Shown: positions 40,263 to 53,700 of the stretch, piece after piece | How positions within the stretch are numbered: the stretch's first letter is position 1 | Layout of the letters: each line of letters opens with the position of its first letter | Source: Vanilla planifolia | Lineage: Eukaryota; Streptophyta; Magnoliopsida; Asparagales; Orchidaceae | Reading direction: 5' to 3' | Assembly: GCA_023846275.1 (NCBI GenBank) | Contig: JAIUJO010000087.1 | Location: 451,501 to 515,500 of the forward strand | DNA length: 64,000 nt | The notes under the pieces: generated by a model | Seen by the model: the letters and a program-made list of their open reading frames with translations, nothing else | The model's database searches: none | Told to the model about the DNA's origin: nothing | Program-made: the position numbers and the translations under genes

Positions 40263-42150
40263 TTCCAAGATAAGGTGTTTTCTTGTTTGGATTGATAAAA
40301 GCTAATTTGCAAAATTTTTTGATGCATGTATGATGTTTGAAAAGAAAACCTAGTTATGAATGCTATTTTATTATTTTCTAGAGATTTCCTTATTTAATAC
40401 AAGATTTTTTTGATTTATATGTTGTTAGAATAATTACTATGAAAATGTTATTGATATATCATAGAAGTACTTAGATTTTTTACATGTTATGGTTAAGAAT
40501 TCAGCTATGAATAATTCAAATTAGGTAAGAAAACAAAGTAAGAAATCTTAAAAAGTCTTAGCATGAGGACCTAGTAATGCTCTCCCAAAATTATAACATT
40601 TGTTATTATTATAAGGATTTATGGCACCTCAATTAACCACTAAAGAAGGCTAGGCAAAGAGTAGGTGTTTAGTTTGAGCAAAAAAAAGTTTTTGGTATTA
40701 TTAAGAGATAATAGGAAATTAGGAGGGAACTGAAGCTCACTAATATTCTTTGTTGGTCTACATTACACTTGTGAAATTAAAGGATTAAAGAGAACCTAGG
40801 AATTGGAAGTTATACTATTTTATGTTTAACATTCAAACGTTTTAAATTTCAAATTTGTATGTCCTAGTTTTGAAATTTTAATATCTAGGATTTAAATTTT
40901 AAATTAATTAAAGGTTTGAAACTCAAACTTAAGTTATTCCTAAAATAATTAAGGAATAAAAGAACCTTTGATAATGTTTAAAATAACTTAGGAATTTTGA
41001 AGAAAAAATTTCTTAGTATTAGGGTTTTATCTAAGCTAAACCTTAAGATAAGAATTAGTGTTTAATTAAGAATATAATGTTTTTAGCAAGCCCTTAACAA
41101 TCTATAAATGGGGCCATCATTTTATGATGTTATTAGTTAGAAAACAAAGGGCGATTAAAATGGCTATCTTAACATTAGGAGTTGCTCTAACTCTAGCCAA
41201 GGAACCTATTTTGACTTCCATTTTTGATAAAACTTGTTCTAGTTTTGTTGATAGATGAGTGCATTAGTAGCCATAAACTAGGGTGTTGACCCATGGATTA
41301 ACACACCAAATATTGAATTTTTGGGGTGATGGAAATTCAATAAATGTCATTCAGAATGATATGAAACCCTAGTTGTTTTATGTGGAAAGAGAGGGTTAGT
41401 AGAGAAATTCATGTGAATCATTGTTAAGGAGCAAGAATTATGATTTAAATAATTCAAGCTATGGATTTGTAAGTTATGGCTAAGGATGTGACACAAATAC
41501 ATGAAATGTGAATGGGGAAGAAACCTAAAGAGGTAGACTTGTCTTTAGTAGAAGCCCTAGGTTAAATAGATAGTAGAGTAGATTTCTTAGAGACATAGAT
41601 AGTTAACAAATGATTAGATATTTTATTAAATCATAAATGATAGGCTATGGTCAGGCAGCCCTAGTTAAATGTAAGAAAAATAACCTTGACATTAATTAAA
41701 AATGATCTATTAAAGATGACAGACTATGATCATGTTGACCCTAATGATGTCCTCCTAAGCTTGAGTGAGAAAAGTTAGATATATACCAAATGATTGGACA
41801 TCCACAAAAGATTTTTTATTCCTTATTTGTCATATACATTAAAAGGATGCCACTCGATATTTTTTATTTGTCAAAGTACTTGTTATAGTCGCAAGTGGTT
41901 TTTGATTACCCTTATAGCACTACATAGTGGTCAATGTAATTAGTAATGCTTAGATTTTAAGCTTTTCGAAAATGTGAAGAGATACAAGTGCTAAACTTTT
42001 GTCAAGTATCTCAGAAACCAAGAGGGAGTGTCAAATTATTTGAGGTCAACAAGATATCTAATGGTATTGATTGTGACATTATTAGCTTTGCTAGGTTGTG
42101 TTTAATTATATGATTATAAAATCCTTCTCATTTTTAGTGTTAAGTTATAA
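40263..42150. other. Island part 1: A/T-rich, non-satellite, possible LTR-like text
   Basis: No satellite boxes are present. At 40,840-41,000 there is repetitive aaattt-type text (for example gaaattttaatatctaggat) of the kind common in the U3 part of plant LTRs. It is followed by a TATA-like motif at 41,103. Downstream to about 42,150 are short frames without recognisable domains. A degenerate retroelement is one reading, but nothing decisive such as paired LTRs or a primer-binding site was found. The base texture differs from the flanking array, with more G in the + strand around 40,600-41,800. Confidence 0.35.
41102..41112 (+). promoter_or_regulatory. TATA-like motif on the + strand
   Basis: ctataaatggg stands out in its context and is followed by gccatcattt. 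It resembles the TATA box plus start region of plant promoters or LTRs. In DNA this rich in A/T a chance match is possible, and no gene follows that I can recognise. Confidence 0.25.
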
Positions 42151-45100
42151 TATCATCGTCATTCTCATTTTTAAAAAAATAATTTTATTTATTAATTTTT
42201 GTAATAAGTGATAATGTGTGTTGTGTAGAAAAATTAGGATTCCAATTGATGTTGAAAAATCATGAAATTTTCTTTGATATGAAGGACTTGAGGCATAACA
42301 TTTTTGATAACATTTTTTCTTCATCTTTGTGAACCCAATGAACAATTCATCAATCAATATATTTTTCTAGTAACCTTTCATTCCTTGGGCATAACATTAA
42401 TGCTTAGAGTTGGAATCTACCCATCTAATCATCATTCTTCTCGTTTAGCTCCCAAGATATAGCTTATTGGTAGACCAACACCCCCAATTAACTCAACAAC
42501 AAGTTTGCTCCATGTTATCTAATTCTTACCAATAGGTACTAACATATCTGCAAATAGATTGGACACCTTTTTACTAGAGATGAAGCACTTATGCAAATCC
42601 ATGCCATAAAAAATCATTACATGATAAAATATCGAATAATGAATAATCATTAAAACTATTGACCTAGATGCCCCCTTTTTAACTACTATGTTAGCTCCTT
42701 TCCATTTGCACCTACATTATATAAGGGAGAAAAGTCCACATTTCTAAATAAGGAATCCTTAAGTTTTCATATAAAAATAATATTGTAATAATTTAATAAC
42801 ATATCTAATAGTATACAGTAATCTATGCAATGACCAACATAATAGAAAAGATATCTCAACTGATCATGCTATTCAAAACCATAATGGAAGCTCAATGACC
42901 TATAGATTATTTGGCATTTCCTCCATAACCATGATATCCTTAGTGTATGTTCTAGGCTCCAATCTCATCACCAATTTCTTCACTTATTTATAGAAAGTTT
43001 AATCAATTGGGGTTACCCAATAAATCATTGGGTGTCTACAATAACTATAAAGAACTTTAATAGGTGACTTGCATTATGGTCTCCTATGATGTGCTATAGA
43101 ACAGTAGTTCATAACCACCTTAGGATTCTTATAAAATGTATCTACAAGCCCACCATTGAGGCTCTACTATTCATGTGACTAGTTATGTAACACTATAGGA
43201 TTCATAAAAAATTGATGTAACTTCCTATGATATGACAACGAAGCTTATAAATTTGTAGGAGTCTTATTATCTAGTATATCTGACTAACCTTACTTTTGTT
43301 TGTGGGTTATCATCTAGGTTTTAACACATAATAACTTATGCCATCAAAAGTGTTACTTTCTTATCAAGAATCATCAATCCATTTGATTTCATCAAACAAC
43401 ATCACAACGTTCATTAGATATCTTCTATTACTCTAACTTATCATTTAACATAATCTTAGAGCGTTCTCTAAAACCTTAATCATCTATGAAGACCATCTAA
43501 CATTTTTACAAGATCCTGATAACTATGTTGCCAAACCTAGGATTTTTGCCAAATCTTCTAAACTATAATGAAAATCAATTGAGCACTCAATGAAAAATTT
43601 CTTTACTAAATTAGTTAAAGTTAATACCCTTATTTTATTCCTTGATTTATATGAGTTGCAATAATAATATCATGCCTAACAAGAAAACTTGAGGCACTAC
43701 ACTCATAAACAAGCCTCTCATAAGCCACATATGCCACATAAATTAACCTCCAAGACATTTATCAATGGTCAAAGGGCTTCATTTAGGGCTATAAAGTTAA
43801 ACGTAAACAATCCAATCTAGATTAGTGTTTAGCTTAAACTAAATGGGATAATCAACCCCCTTGGGTTCTCTTAACACCTATTATGAGGACAAATAAAGAG
43901 CATTATGAAATTATTATCTTAAACTAAGTGTTCTCATAAATTTCTTGATATCCGTAGTCCTATCCAAATTTCTATCTTTTTTGATTCTTAGTGCAAATGT
44001 TGTAGTCATTAGGAGTTATTTTATCTTAATTTACTCTTAGTTATTACACAATCCTTGACCACATCCAACTTATTTTCAAGTCAAAACTTACTTTTAAGCC
44101 TTACTAGCATTACTTAGGTGCTTAACCTTAGTAAAGATTAAAAAATCAAACCATAGGAAATAAAATTTAAAATCCTGAATAGTCAAGTTTTTAACAAACA
44201 AAATTGATATTTCAAGCCTAATGCATCTATATTTTAATCCCCAAGCATCTAACACAAATTTTAGTTTCATTTTTGCTATCCCAATAGGTCCTTAGAGTTT
44301 GTTTGAGTCGATGAAATGTACGAGTTAGACTTTTAAATTTTTAATTCATAATCTCATCATCATGTTACTTAAGGAGCTCAAAACTAAGACTTCATCTATG
44401 GTCCACCAAAGCTTCCAAAGCTCGCTAGTTTAAGCCTTTGCATCGTAATTCACAATTTTTTACATAATTAGCATAATCACGACACTTACAATAGCAACAT
44501 TCAAAAAAAAGCCAAAATCATATCTTCATGCTGATGGTTGATGTTAATTTAACATAAAAAGCAAATATTTCATGGTGTTATAGGTTTAATCAATAATTCA
44601 AATAAAAATAATTACCTAAAGTTTAGAATTATGAATATGACGGTACATGTCTATACTCATGATTTTCTTAAATTAGAGGTTATTTAAAAATATTTAGCAA
44701 TAGTATTGAAGAAATATTTCAATCATGAATTTCATATTGCAATCAAAATAACAATATCAATTTTCTTTACTCAATTATCACAAGTGTCACATTTTGAAAA
44801 AAGAAATCTCAACAACATGATTGCATTTGATTGGAAACAAATTTACTTATAGAAGTAGTCAATGAACAAAAATTGTTTCTTTCATGAGCAATGGAAGTTC
44901 CTTTTCATGTTCATAAAAATTCAAATTTTTTTGGAAGGTCACATAACAAAAATCTTAGTTGAACCTCCAAAAAAGTAGTATCATGAATAATTTAGACATT
45001 TAAGATTTTGATTTCATCATTCAATGCCATGAAATAACTCATATTTAGATACCAACTTTTAACTAGATAGTTTCCTTCAATTCCAACATAAAATAATTAC

Positions 45101-45480
45101 AACAACTAAAAGTCTTTCCTCAAGCATGTACTAGAAACATTATCATTATTTATATTAGAATATGAACTTAAATACTACAAAAATAATTTCACAATAGCAT
45201 CATAAAGTTTTAGTCAAGCATGTTACACAATTTTTAATTAGCAAAATCTATATAATTAATGCTTGATTCAAGAATGAAATTTTAATTAAAAATGAATGTG
45301 CATTTCAAATATCAAGTGGAAATATAAAGACTTTCTTACTATGATGATAAGCAAAGTTCAACATGTAAAACCTTTTCTTTAAGGCAAAATAGCAATAGAC
45401 CTCAACCCAAATTCTATTTACATGATTTGTGTGTATTTACTTCATTGTTATTATCCCAATGTGCTTCTAGATTTTCATGC
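42151..45480. other. Island part 2: unidentified non-satellite DNA
   Basis: About 3.3 kb without satellite boxes or a gene. It is somewhat less A/T-rich than the arrays, and has C-rich rather than G-rich + strand text between about 42,400 and 44,500 (for example gaccaacacccccaattaac and aatcaacccccttgggttct). That would fit a decayed element read from the minus strand, possibly driven by the motif at 45,684. No protein domain, RNA gene or paired repeat was recognised. Confidence 0.35.
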
Positions 45481-45720
45481 TAAACAAAGGGTTGCATATC
45501 GTAGAAACTAAGCAAAGGCCTACGCAAAAAGGGGGTATTTTCTTCGTCTTACAACTTGTTCAAAATCCCACCTTTCTTTCTTTGTTGTTAGCTTCTTTTG
45601 TTTAGCTTTTTCTCAACTGCGTGATCTTAGAAGAGTTCAATGGTAGAAGGTTATAAAACTTCTTGCTTTATTACTTCATAAGACCTTATATACCTAAAAA
45701 TATAATTCTTAAATCTTTCG
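45480..45720 (-). promoter_or_regulatory. TATA-like motif and leader-like text on the minus strand
   Basis: Read on the minus strand, tatataagg (45,684-45,692) is followed by purine-rich leader-like text containing aaaagctaaacaaaagaagc and acaacaaagaaagaaaggtg. This layout resembles the promoter, start and early leader of a plant LTR retrotransposon. No matching second LTR was found in the window, so this is a suggestion only. Confidence 0.3.
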
Positions 45721-48700
45721 ATATAATATTAGAATAGTTGTCATATATCACCTTAGCTTTTTATTATGGACACATGCATTCTCGCGTTAGTGTTTCTTTT
45801 AAATTTATTTTCCCTTTACCATCTTTATCCAAGTTTTTTTCATTTCGTAGATCTTATAAACTTAAACTATAGTGCCAACGCTCAAAAGTAACACATATTA
45901 AAAAACTCGATTTATTCCACTTTAAAAGTTGTACAAGTACTATAACTATAGTTGTATTATATTATCTGCTAAATATGTCTTTCCTAACTGCTAACCACAT
46001 TGGTCATAATTGTATGACCTTGAACTTTTTTTAGTATAATGAAATGGCATACTAACTCTCACATTGTAACCCAAAGATTCTTTATATCTTATGATTCTCA
46101 TAGCTTTATTGTGCAAATACTACTGTTGAAATCCTAATATAGAATCTTAAACTCATTTCAGGAAACTTGTTAAACTTAAATATTCTCTTAATAATGTCAT
46201 ACACTTATGGTCCTAACTTTGTTATCTATTCTTGTAAGAATTAGCACTTTTACAAAAGTTATCTTCAATGTCACAAAATTTTATTATTTATGGATTCATT
46301 ATTTAAAAAATCATCAAAAAGTGAGCATTTATGTGGTGCTTTAAAATGATTTTTCTGCATTAACTTCTTGGATTGTAGAAAAATGTAAGAACTCTAAAAT
46401 TTTTATAGGTTGTATTATATGTTTTTTCTCAGATAGCATGTCATTCATATTTTAAAAGTGCACAGAGTGCATAAAAAATGTGGTCCTAAAATTAACATTG
46501 ATGTATGACACATCAATTTTGACTTTATGTTTGTGAGCTAAAGCCATTAGTAAGTCAATTTATGTTTAGTATATTATGCTAATGAAAATAAGATTGAGAT
46601 GATAATATCGACTATGAATAATGATGTAAAATTTTTCTTGTACATTTTGTAAGGTTGAAAATGCATGAAGAAACATATAGAAATGTAATGTACTATTGAA
46701 CTTAACCTCTATATGAAAATGGAATGTCACTTATGGTAGACCTTGCTTATGAGGATTCTGATGACAATGGATGACAAACATTTTATTAAGAATGTCTTTG
46801 AAATTTTTTGCCACTAAAGTTTCTTACTAGCATTTTTTTATATAACAAAATATTGCTGGATAAGTGACATTCTTAATTCAATGAGTTTTGGATGCTTTTA
46901 AGAAAAGTTTTTCAAAATAAGTAAAACTTTAATACATGAGAACAAAACACATGAATGGTCAATGAATGCATATAATTTTAAAATTAGTTTTTTCATTTAG
47001 CTAAAAGCTCATATCATCATATAAACTTCCTATTACTATTGGAGACTTGTGTTATAATGCAATGATTTTAGGTTCATTTCACATATTCTTCCATATGTTA
47101 AAAAGTCTATAATATTTTTTTTCAACACTTATCATGACCTTGTCACACCTCTCACTTGGCTAGCAAATATATGTTAATATCTCTTTTTTATGCTTAAATG
47201 CTTTTAATTGTTAGTAAACAATTAAGTTTTTTTCTAATTGTGCCTCTATGAAGAATCTTTTAGTATAAAGGCAGAAGGTGACATAGTACATTGTAGGAAA
47301 AACATTACTGAAAAGCTAGTAATGAATATTGCATGCTACTATATTGGTTAACCCCATGGTTCAATTTGTTAACAAAAGCAATCAAGATTTAATTCTAAAT
47401 AAGTTATTTAAAGTTGACATGGTCATAGAAGTACAACATAGTTATGTTATAAACATAATTATGTCTTGAGAAATATTGCTATTTGGATCTGATAAAGACA
47501 ACAAAGAATAAATTTGTTGTGAACATAAGATGCAATATAGTATAACAAGGAGAGAAATGTGTTAAACTACAAAACTTAGTTAACATAGCTAATTAAAATA
47601 GCATGTAGGATCATTAATGAAAAATTGCAAGTGATGCTGTGGTCATACATGTGTGAAGTCATTGATTATACAAGTATAATAATAAAACTGGCAAACTGAT
47701 CCAAATTTAGTAAGTTGAGTATCATAAGATAGAATTAGTGCTAACTTATAAGCATCATTAAGGTAAGCGTGTTTTTACTCAAGAGAATTATTGAATTATG
47801 ATAAGAAAAATGTACGTATAGCATAATATAGTGCAATAATAGTAGATCGATATAGTTACGATAAGTGCAAATATTATTTAATAATGGAAAATATAATTCA
47901 TCATATAATAGAAAATTTTTATCATACAAGTATGATAGCAAGAACTTAATAAACTAGACTTTTATTTTAGTCGCTTTTAATCCCAACTATTGCAATTATG
48001 GTGTTTTAAATCTAAATTTTGAAACAACTTCAATAAAGTAGGTTAGAGTAGGATAAAGAGATTTAGACCATGTTATTAGCATTGCCTAAGACAAGTCATG
48101 GAACCTATTAGAATAGATTAAGGACTTATTGTCATTCATATATAAGATGCATCACTTAACTAGCTTATGAGCACAACATAAACTTCTATAATATATGTCT
48201 AACCAAACAAAGGAGGACAAAGAGTGTGGTATGAGAAAGTGAGGTAAAGGAATCATAAGACATAAGAGAAGAAAGTCTTACCCTTGAGTAAGTCTGCTTA
48301 AATCATAAAGTTTTATGAACTTAAAGATTTTACGTCTAAATGTAGCTAATTTCTAAATAATAATTGACTAATTTTCTAACGTTTGACTATTGATATTTTT
48401 TATCTAGATTTAGATAAGATATGCTATATAATTCCTCTTGATTCATAATTTTAAGAGATAAGTAAAGTATAATCCAATTATGTTTGTCAATATTATTAAT
48501 TTATTTGCAGGATTAAGTAATTATTTTTATGTTGTTTAACTTGTACGTTTCCTAGAATAATGAATTATCCATCATATTCATTTCAAGTGAAGTTAGAGCA
48601 AGTGAATTCCATAAAAGAATGTTGAACTTGTGTTTTAAATTATTGACTTTTTTTAATGTACTTATTATAAGAAATTCTTTATAGAATTAGTTCTAAGTTT

Positions 48701-49355
48701 TTTAAAAAAATTGGTTATAAAACTTTATATAAATAACTTTAATTGTTATAATTTGGAACATAATTATAGTTAAAATAAAAAAAATTATACCAATGGTTTT
48801 TTGACATTCAGCTGAAACTAGAATATATAACTCCTCTAACCAAGGTTAAGGAAACACTACTATTACAAAAAATTATGACCTACTATTTTTCTTTAAATTT
48901 GATCCGAAAATTATTAGATTTTTTGGATTCAATATATCCTATACTTTTGTGAGTTGAACCCAAACTCAATTTCTTTAACACTATCAAACCAAGCTCAATC
49001 TTTCATAAATATTAGACCAAAAAACCCAATGGGAAAATACATCAATAAAAACATTTTGATAAAAGATATAGTTTCTTCTACTTGCTGTTGAATAAAGCAT
49101 TGCACAACAAAGATTGAATTATGAAGAGACCAGAGAATATTAAAGTTTAAAAGTGTTAGGGAAAACTAAGAGTAGTTTTGAATTTTTAGGAGTATTAAAC
49201 CTTAATGTGTTGTTTGACAATTTTACATCATTAGAATATCATCTAAAATTTTGTTAACATTCATTAGTACTGTCATTTGTAATGGTTTTATATAAAATGT
49301 TTGACAATAGTAATTAAAAAATTACGAAAAAGCAATTCTACATGATGCTGCCAAA
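45721..49355. other. Island part 3: plain A/T-rich DNA, nothing recognised
   Basis: About 3.6 kb with no satellite box, no open frame that looks coding, no RNA gene and no clear repeat pair. A small perfect hairpin occurs near 46,498-46,518 (attgatgt, 5-base loop, acatcaat). The open frame at 47,741-47,941 lies in A/T-rich text and has no recognisable protein features. Confidence 0.5.
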
Positions 49356-49520
49356 CTAAAAAATTCTTCCAAACAGGTCATACAATGAAGCAGATAATAG
49401 GTTTAGAATTAGCTATTAGGTGTGATTGAGTGGACCATTGAATTTACTAGAAGTAGATCTAGCATATCACATCAATGATTGTAATAATGAAAGAATTATG
49501 GACTATTAAATGAGATAGAA
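49356..49520 (+). repeat. Dispersed repeat related to the insert at 15.8-16.0 kb
   Basis: Several short blocks occur here in the same order and orientation as at 15,845-16,000. Examples are attcttccaaa against tttcttccaaa, attgagtggaccatt against atcgactagaccata, gatctagcatat against gatctggactat, and tgaaagaattatggac against tgaataagatatggat. The match is diverged but ordered over about 150 bp, which favours common descent over chance. Confidence 0.45.
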
Positions 49521-49782
49521 TTAAATTTCGGCAATTTTATCACATCACATGACATACAATATTGAATTCATTTATAGTAAATGCTTGAATGATCTTTTTT
49601 ATAGGATTCAAAATGGAGAGCTTTTAGTTGTTTGATTCAAGGATAGGTTAACTGATATGGAAAAGAAAATTTTAATAGGTTTCCTCGATTGGGTTTAGCA
49701 CTATCATTGGTTTGATCTTCCTAGCCAAGATATAGCTCAACACTACTTTGTTCCCATGGTCTCCTGACTCGAGGCTTCTCAG

Positions 49783-49826
49783 GCTTGTTCAAGCTTTATG
49801 AGCCCAAGGGCCTGCTCAAGCTTTAT
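49783..49826. repeat. Two-copy 27-bp tandem repeat in a G+C-richer patch
   Basis: gcttgttcaagctttat (49,783-49,799) recurs as gcctgctcaagctttat (49,810-49,826) with a 27-bp step. The surrounding 49,680-49,830 stretch is clearly richer in G+C than the rest of the island. It resembles the ctcaagct-type low-complexity text often seen in plant repeats. No function is implied. Confidence 0.6.
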
Positions 49827-49829
49827 CAA

Positions 49830-50570
49830 AATAAAATAATTTTTTAAATGTTTTTTCTAATTTATCGAAAATAAAAGTTTGAAAAATCCATAAATGGGAT
49901 TTAAGAAAGGAAAGGATTAAATGGAACTAGGCAATCCAAAAAGTTTCGTAAATCAAGAAATGTATTTAATAATTCAAATGCTTAAGTAGGATTTCAAATT
50001 GATATGAGTGTTGATATGTTTCTTATTTTTAAATGTAAATAAGCTAACATTTTTTTAATAAAAAAAGAAAACCTTTTTAAATTTGATGTGCATTTCATCA
50101 ATCGTTTTTTAGCTTATTAAATGCTAAAAGGTGCTTTGGAGATCATTAATTCACCACATTTAAAACTAATTGGCTTTTTCTTAAAAACTAAATGTAATTC
50201 TTACCAAGCAAGCACATGGGAATAAAATGTCAATCATTTATACCATGGCACATCAATGAAAAGGGTGACCTAACAATCATCCTCTGTTGATGACGATAAG
50301 TTATAAAAGTTTACATAAAAATTTAATGACTAAAATTATATATTTAAAAAGTTTATCATCATAAGACATTAAAAATGAAGAACATATGCTAACCTTAACT
50401 TCATACTCTCTCTTATCATGTAGTTTTGCTCAATTATTTATTATTTAAAATTTTATCTAAAACATGATCATTCTACCTTTTTGGCACATTAAAAAAAGAT
50501 GTACAGCAAAGCAAAATTTAACTTACACATAGCTGTTACCTTATGATTAAAATTTAATTACTACATTAAA
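49830..50570. other. Island part 4: A/T-rich DNA, nothing recognised
   Basis: About 740 bp between the small tandem repeat and the GAA microsatellite. No satellite box, gene or repeat is visible. Confidence 0.5.
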
Positions 50571-50752
50571 AAAAGAAGGAAGAAGAAGACAAAGAAGATG
50601 AAGAGAAGAGGAAGAAAAATAAGAAGGTCAAGAAGAAGAAAAGGATGGAGAAGAAAAAGAAGAAAAAGAAGAAGAAGAAGAAAAAGAAGAAGAAGAAGAA
50701 GAAGAAGAAGAAATTGAAGAACAAATGGAAGGGGGAAGAAGAAGAAGAAAAA
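50571..50752. repeat. GAA-rich microsatellite at the array edge
   Basis: About 180 bp of almost pure purine on the + strand, mostly GAA units with AAA, GGA and GAT interruptions. The cleanest run is about 50,664-50,712. It ends just before the next satellite array starts. The minus-strand open frame at 50,561-50,806, a phenylalanine/leucine string, is only the translation of this repeat. Confidence 0.95.
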
Positions 50753-53700
50753 TAAGTTAGCTTTATGAGATATTTTTTTCATATCTGATTTCATGATTGA
50801 GATCATTACACTTGATCTGCTTATTTAATCTAAATACAACTTTCGAATATAATTTATATATTTCCATCTAAACTTTTTCTTCGATTTTGTTATGTTACTA
50901 TGTAACTCTAATTCTCCACTTGCAAGATCTTTTCATAACTTCTATTCAAGACAAGGTTGAACTAATAAAAAAAACATGCATGGTTTAACACTTCTAAATG
51001 ATCTCTATTAAATGAAATTTTTATTTTCATATTTTTAGATATTTATTTTTTATTTCATGGGCACTCCTTATGAGCTATTTTGATTCATGCATGATTTGAT
51101 ACACATGGATGTAGCCCGCTATCTCTTTTTTATCATAAAGTGTAGCTTTCCATTATTATTTGATTCATTTCTTCATATTTCTTTCGTTTTAATTTGGTTA
51201 TGTCACAAAGAAATACAATCCCTTTTCTAATGTTATCTTTATAACACTCAAAGCTTTTTATATTACGTTGTTTCAAATTAACCCATTTCAACTTCAATAT
51301 ATCATTACTTCAAATGTAAATAAAAATTATTTATTATTTATGTTTATTTGCTTTGGAGATTTGCAGTAATTCTGTATGAGGACTAATTAAGGCCAAACAA
51401 ATGTCATTCCACCGTGTTCACATGCTCTCTATAATTAAAAATTTGTTAATATTTTTTTAATAATTTTTTTCTTAGGTTTTCAGATGCCTTACGAGTTAAA
51501 TCAAGTTGTACTGCATTTGATATTCCAATTTGTTGAACAAGTGTACTCATTGTCATGAAATGCAACTTCTTCATATAATTTATCTTATTCATTTTTTATT
51601 TCACAATTTTAATTGGTTATATATTTCATTTATTCAACTTATCTCACTTCAACTTTAGTATATATTTTCATAATTTTAACATAATAATTTATTAGTATTT
51701 ATTGTTATTTTTCTTTATAACTCATAACAATTACAAATGACACCCAATCAAGTTGAAACAAACATCACTCTCCTTATGTCCATGATAACTAAGTTATTTA
51801 TTATTATTTGTTTAATTTTTAAAAAAAATTTGTATGGTTTGTGCAAACTTTATGAGTCCTTTTGATTCTTACCTAACATGGCGATCATGAATGTTAGACT
51901 CGATCTTATTACTAACTTGGAATGCAACTTTCCCTTGCATTTATCTAATTACATTAAATTTTTTATGTGATTGTCATATTACTATGTTAGTCTAAAACTT
52001 CTCTCTTGCCAACATTGCATTACTTCTATTTGGTTGTATTACATTGCTTTTATTTATCTTATTTCTTCTATAATATTTTTTTGATTTATTTTAAAGTAAT
52101 AATTTGTTATTGTTAATTCTTATTTGGTTGGGTATTTTCTTGTAATTCCAAAGAAGGTAAAGTAAGACAATATAAACATTATTGGACTCACCCCAATAAA
52201 CTCTATCATTTTAAATAATATTTCTATATTTTTAGGTAATATTTTTCTTTTCTTACATGCCTTATGAGGCACTTTGAGTCATTACATTTGATGATCACGT
52301 ATGTTGCGTTTGATTACTTCATCATTATTCAATATAACTTTCTAAAATAATTTATCTCATTTCTCCAAAAAATTTGTATGATTTTTTTATATTACTATGG
52401 AACTCTAACTCTCCATTATTTTGCCATTTACATCTCTTTAAATTGGTTATATAATATTATTTTAATTTATCTTATTTTGATTACAAACTACATTTACTTT
52501 TTATTATAATATTATTCTTTTATATTCTTATTTTCTTTGCTATATCAAAGTAATTCAAAAAAGGTCCAATCAAGGTGGAACAAGCATTTTTTACTCATCC
52601 CAATGACATATATCCAATTAAATATTCCCTTTTATATATTTGATCATTTAATTTTCTTCAGTGTTCTTAGGCTTTATGTGACATATTAATATGAACCAGA
52701 TTAGTCAATCAAGTATTTTATATTCATTCCCCTAACTACAAAACTATAATTCTTATCTGTTGTAAGCCTCCCAAAATTTCAATTTGGATATATTACATCC
52801 CTTAAACTTATCTTATTTAAGCTTTATCATTTAAAGTGCCAAATTTTAAAAAATAATTAATTATTTTTTTCAAATTTAATTAAGTAATTTGCAAAAATTC
52901 AAAATTTTTTCTGATTAAGATGAAATAGATGTCATTGGACTTATCTGTTAATATCTATCAAATTGAATATCTTTTTGAGATATTTAAATTTGTTCTAGAT
53001 TTCATAATCGAAGAAGTTACCATCAATGTTCTTAATATCTTAGAATATTACCTTATTATACTAATAGCAATTTATTGTTTATTCTTATTTATTTTAGGGA
53101 TTTAAAATAATTCCAAACATCCTTCTATCGAGAGGAAACTAATGTCATTCCATTCCTCTTAATGTGCTCTAGCCAATTTGATATTTATTTTTTTAAAATT
53201 TTAATGTGTTTTATTTTCTATGTTTTTTACATTCTTTATGAGATATGTTGATTTATAATTATTTGTTATTCATCAAGCTTTTCAATCTTGATCTCGTCAG
53301 TATCTTGGAATGCAACTTTCTAATTTAGTTTATTTCATTTCTTTAACTATGATTCACTTCTAGTATCTCCCTTACATTCTTTGATTTGGTTTATTATAAT
53401 TCCTAAATTTATGTCAATCCATTTCTTGCATAATTTACAAATATTAAAATTGTTATTTCATATTTTTATGCTTGTTTACACTTTTAAGTTGAAGTACTTC
53501 GAATGGAGTTGCTATCATTTGTAAACAAGTATTATTTCAAGCATCATCATGAGCTATACATTATTAAGTTTTACATTATTATTTATAAATTATTCTTTCT
53601 ATTCTCTAGGCTTGGCTTGAAAGAAACTTTGATTTGTTGCTTATTTGGCAAAACTTAATGTCACACTAAATCTTCTTAGAATCCTCAAATGAATCTTTCT

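Noticed and set aside
46498-46518. Perfect 8-bp hairpin (attgatgt / acatcaat)
   Set aside because: It is too short and lacks a context such as a gene end; such hairpins are expected by chance in A/T-rich DNA.
40263-50570. A host gene hidden in the island by introns
   Set aside because: No run of codon-like sequence with recognisable domains, and no convincing exon set, was seen on either strand. Absence cannot be proved without transcript data.
50561-50806. Minus-strand open frame rich in leucine and phenylalanine that looks like a membrane segment
   Set aside because: It is the translation of the GAA/TTC microsatellite and its edges, not a gene.
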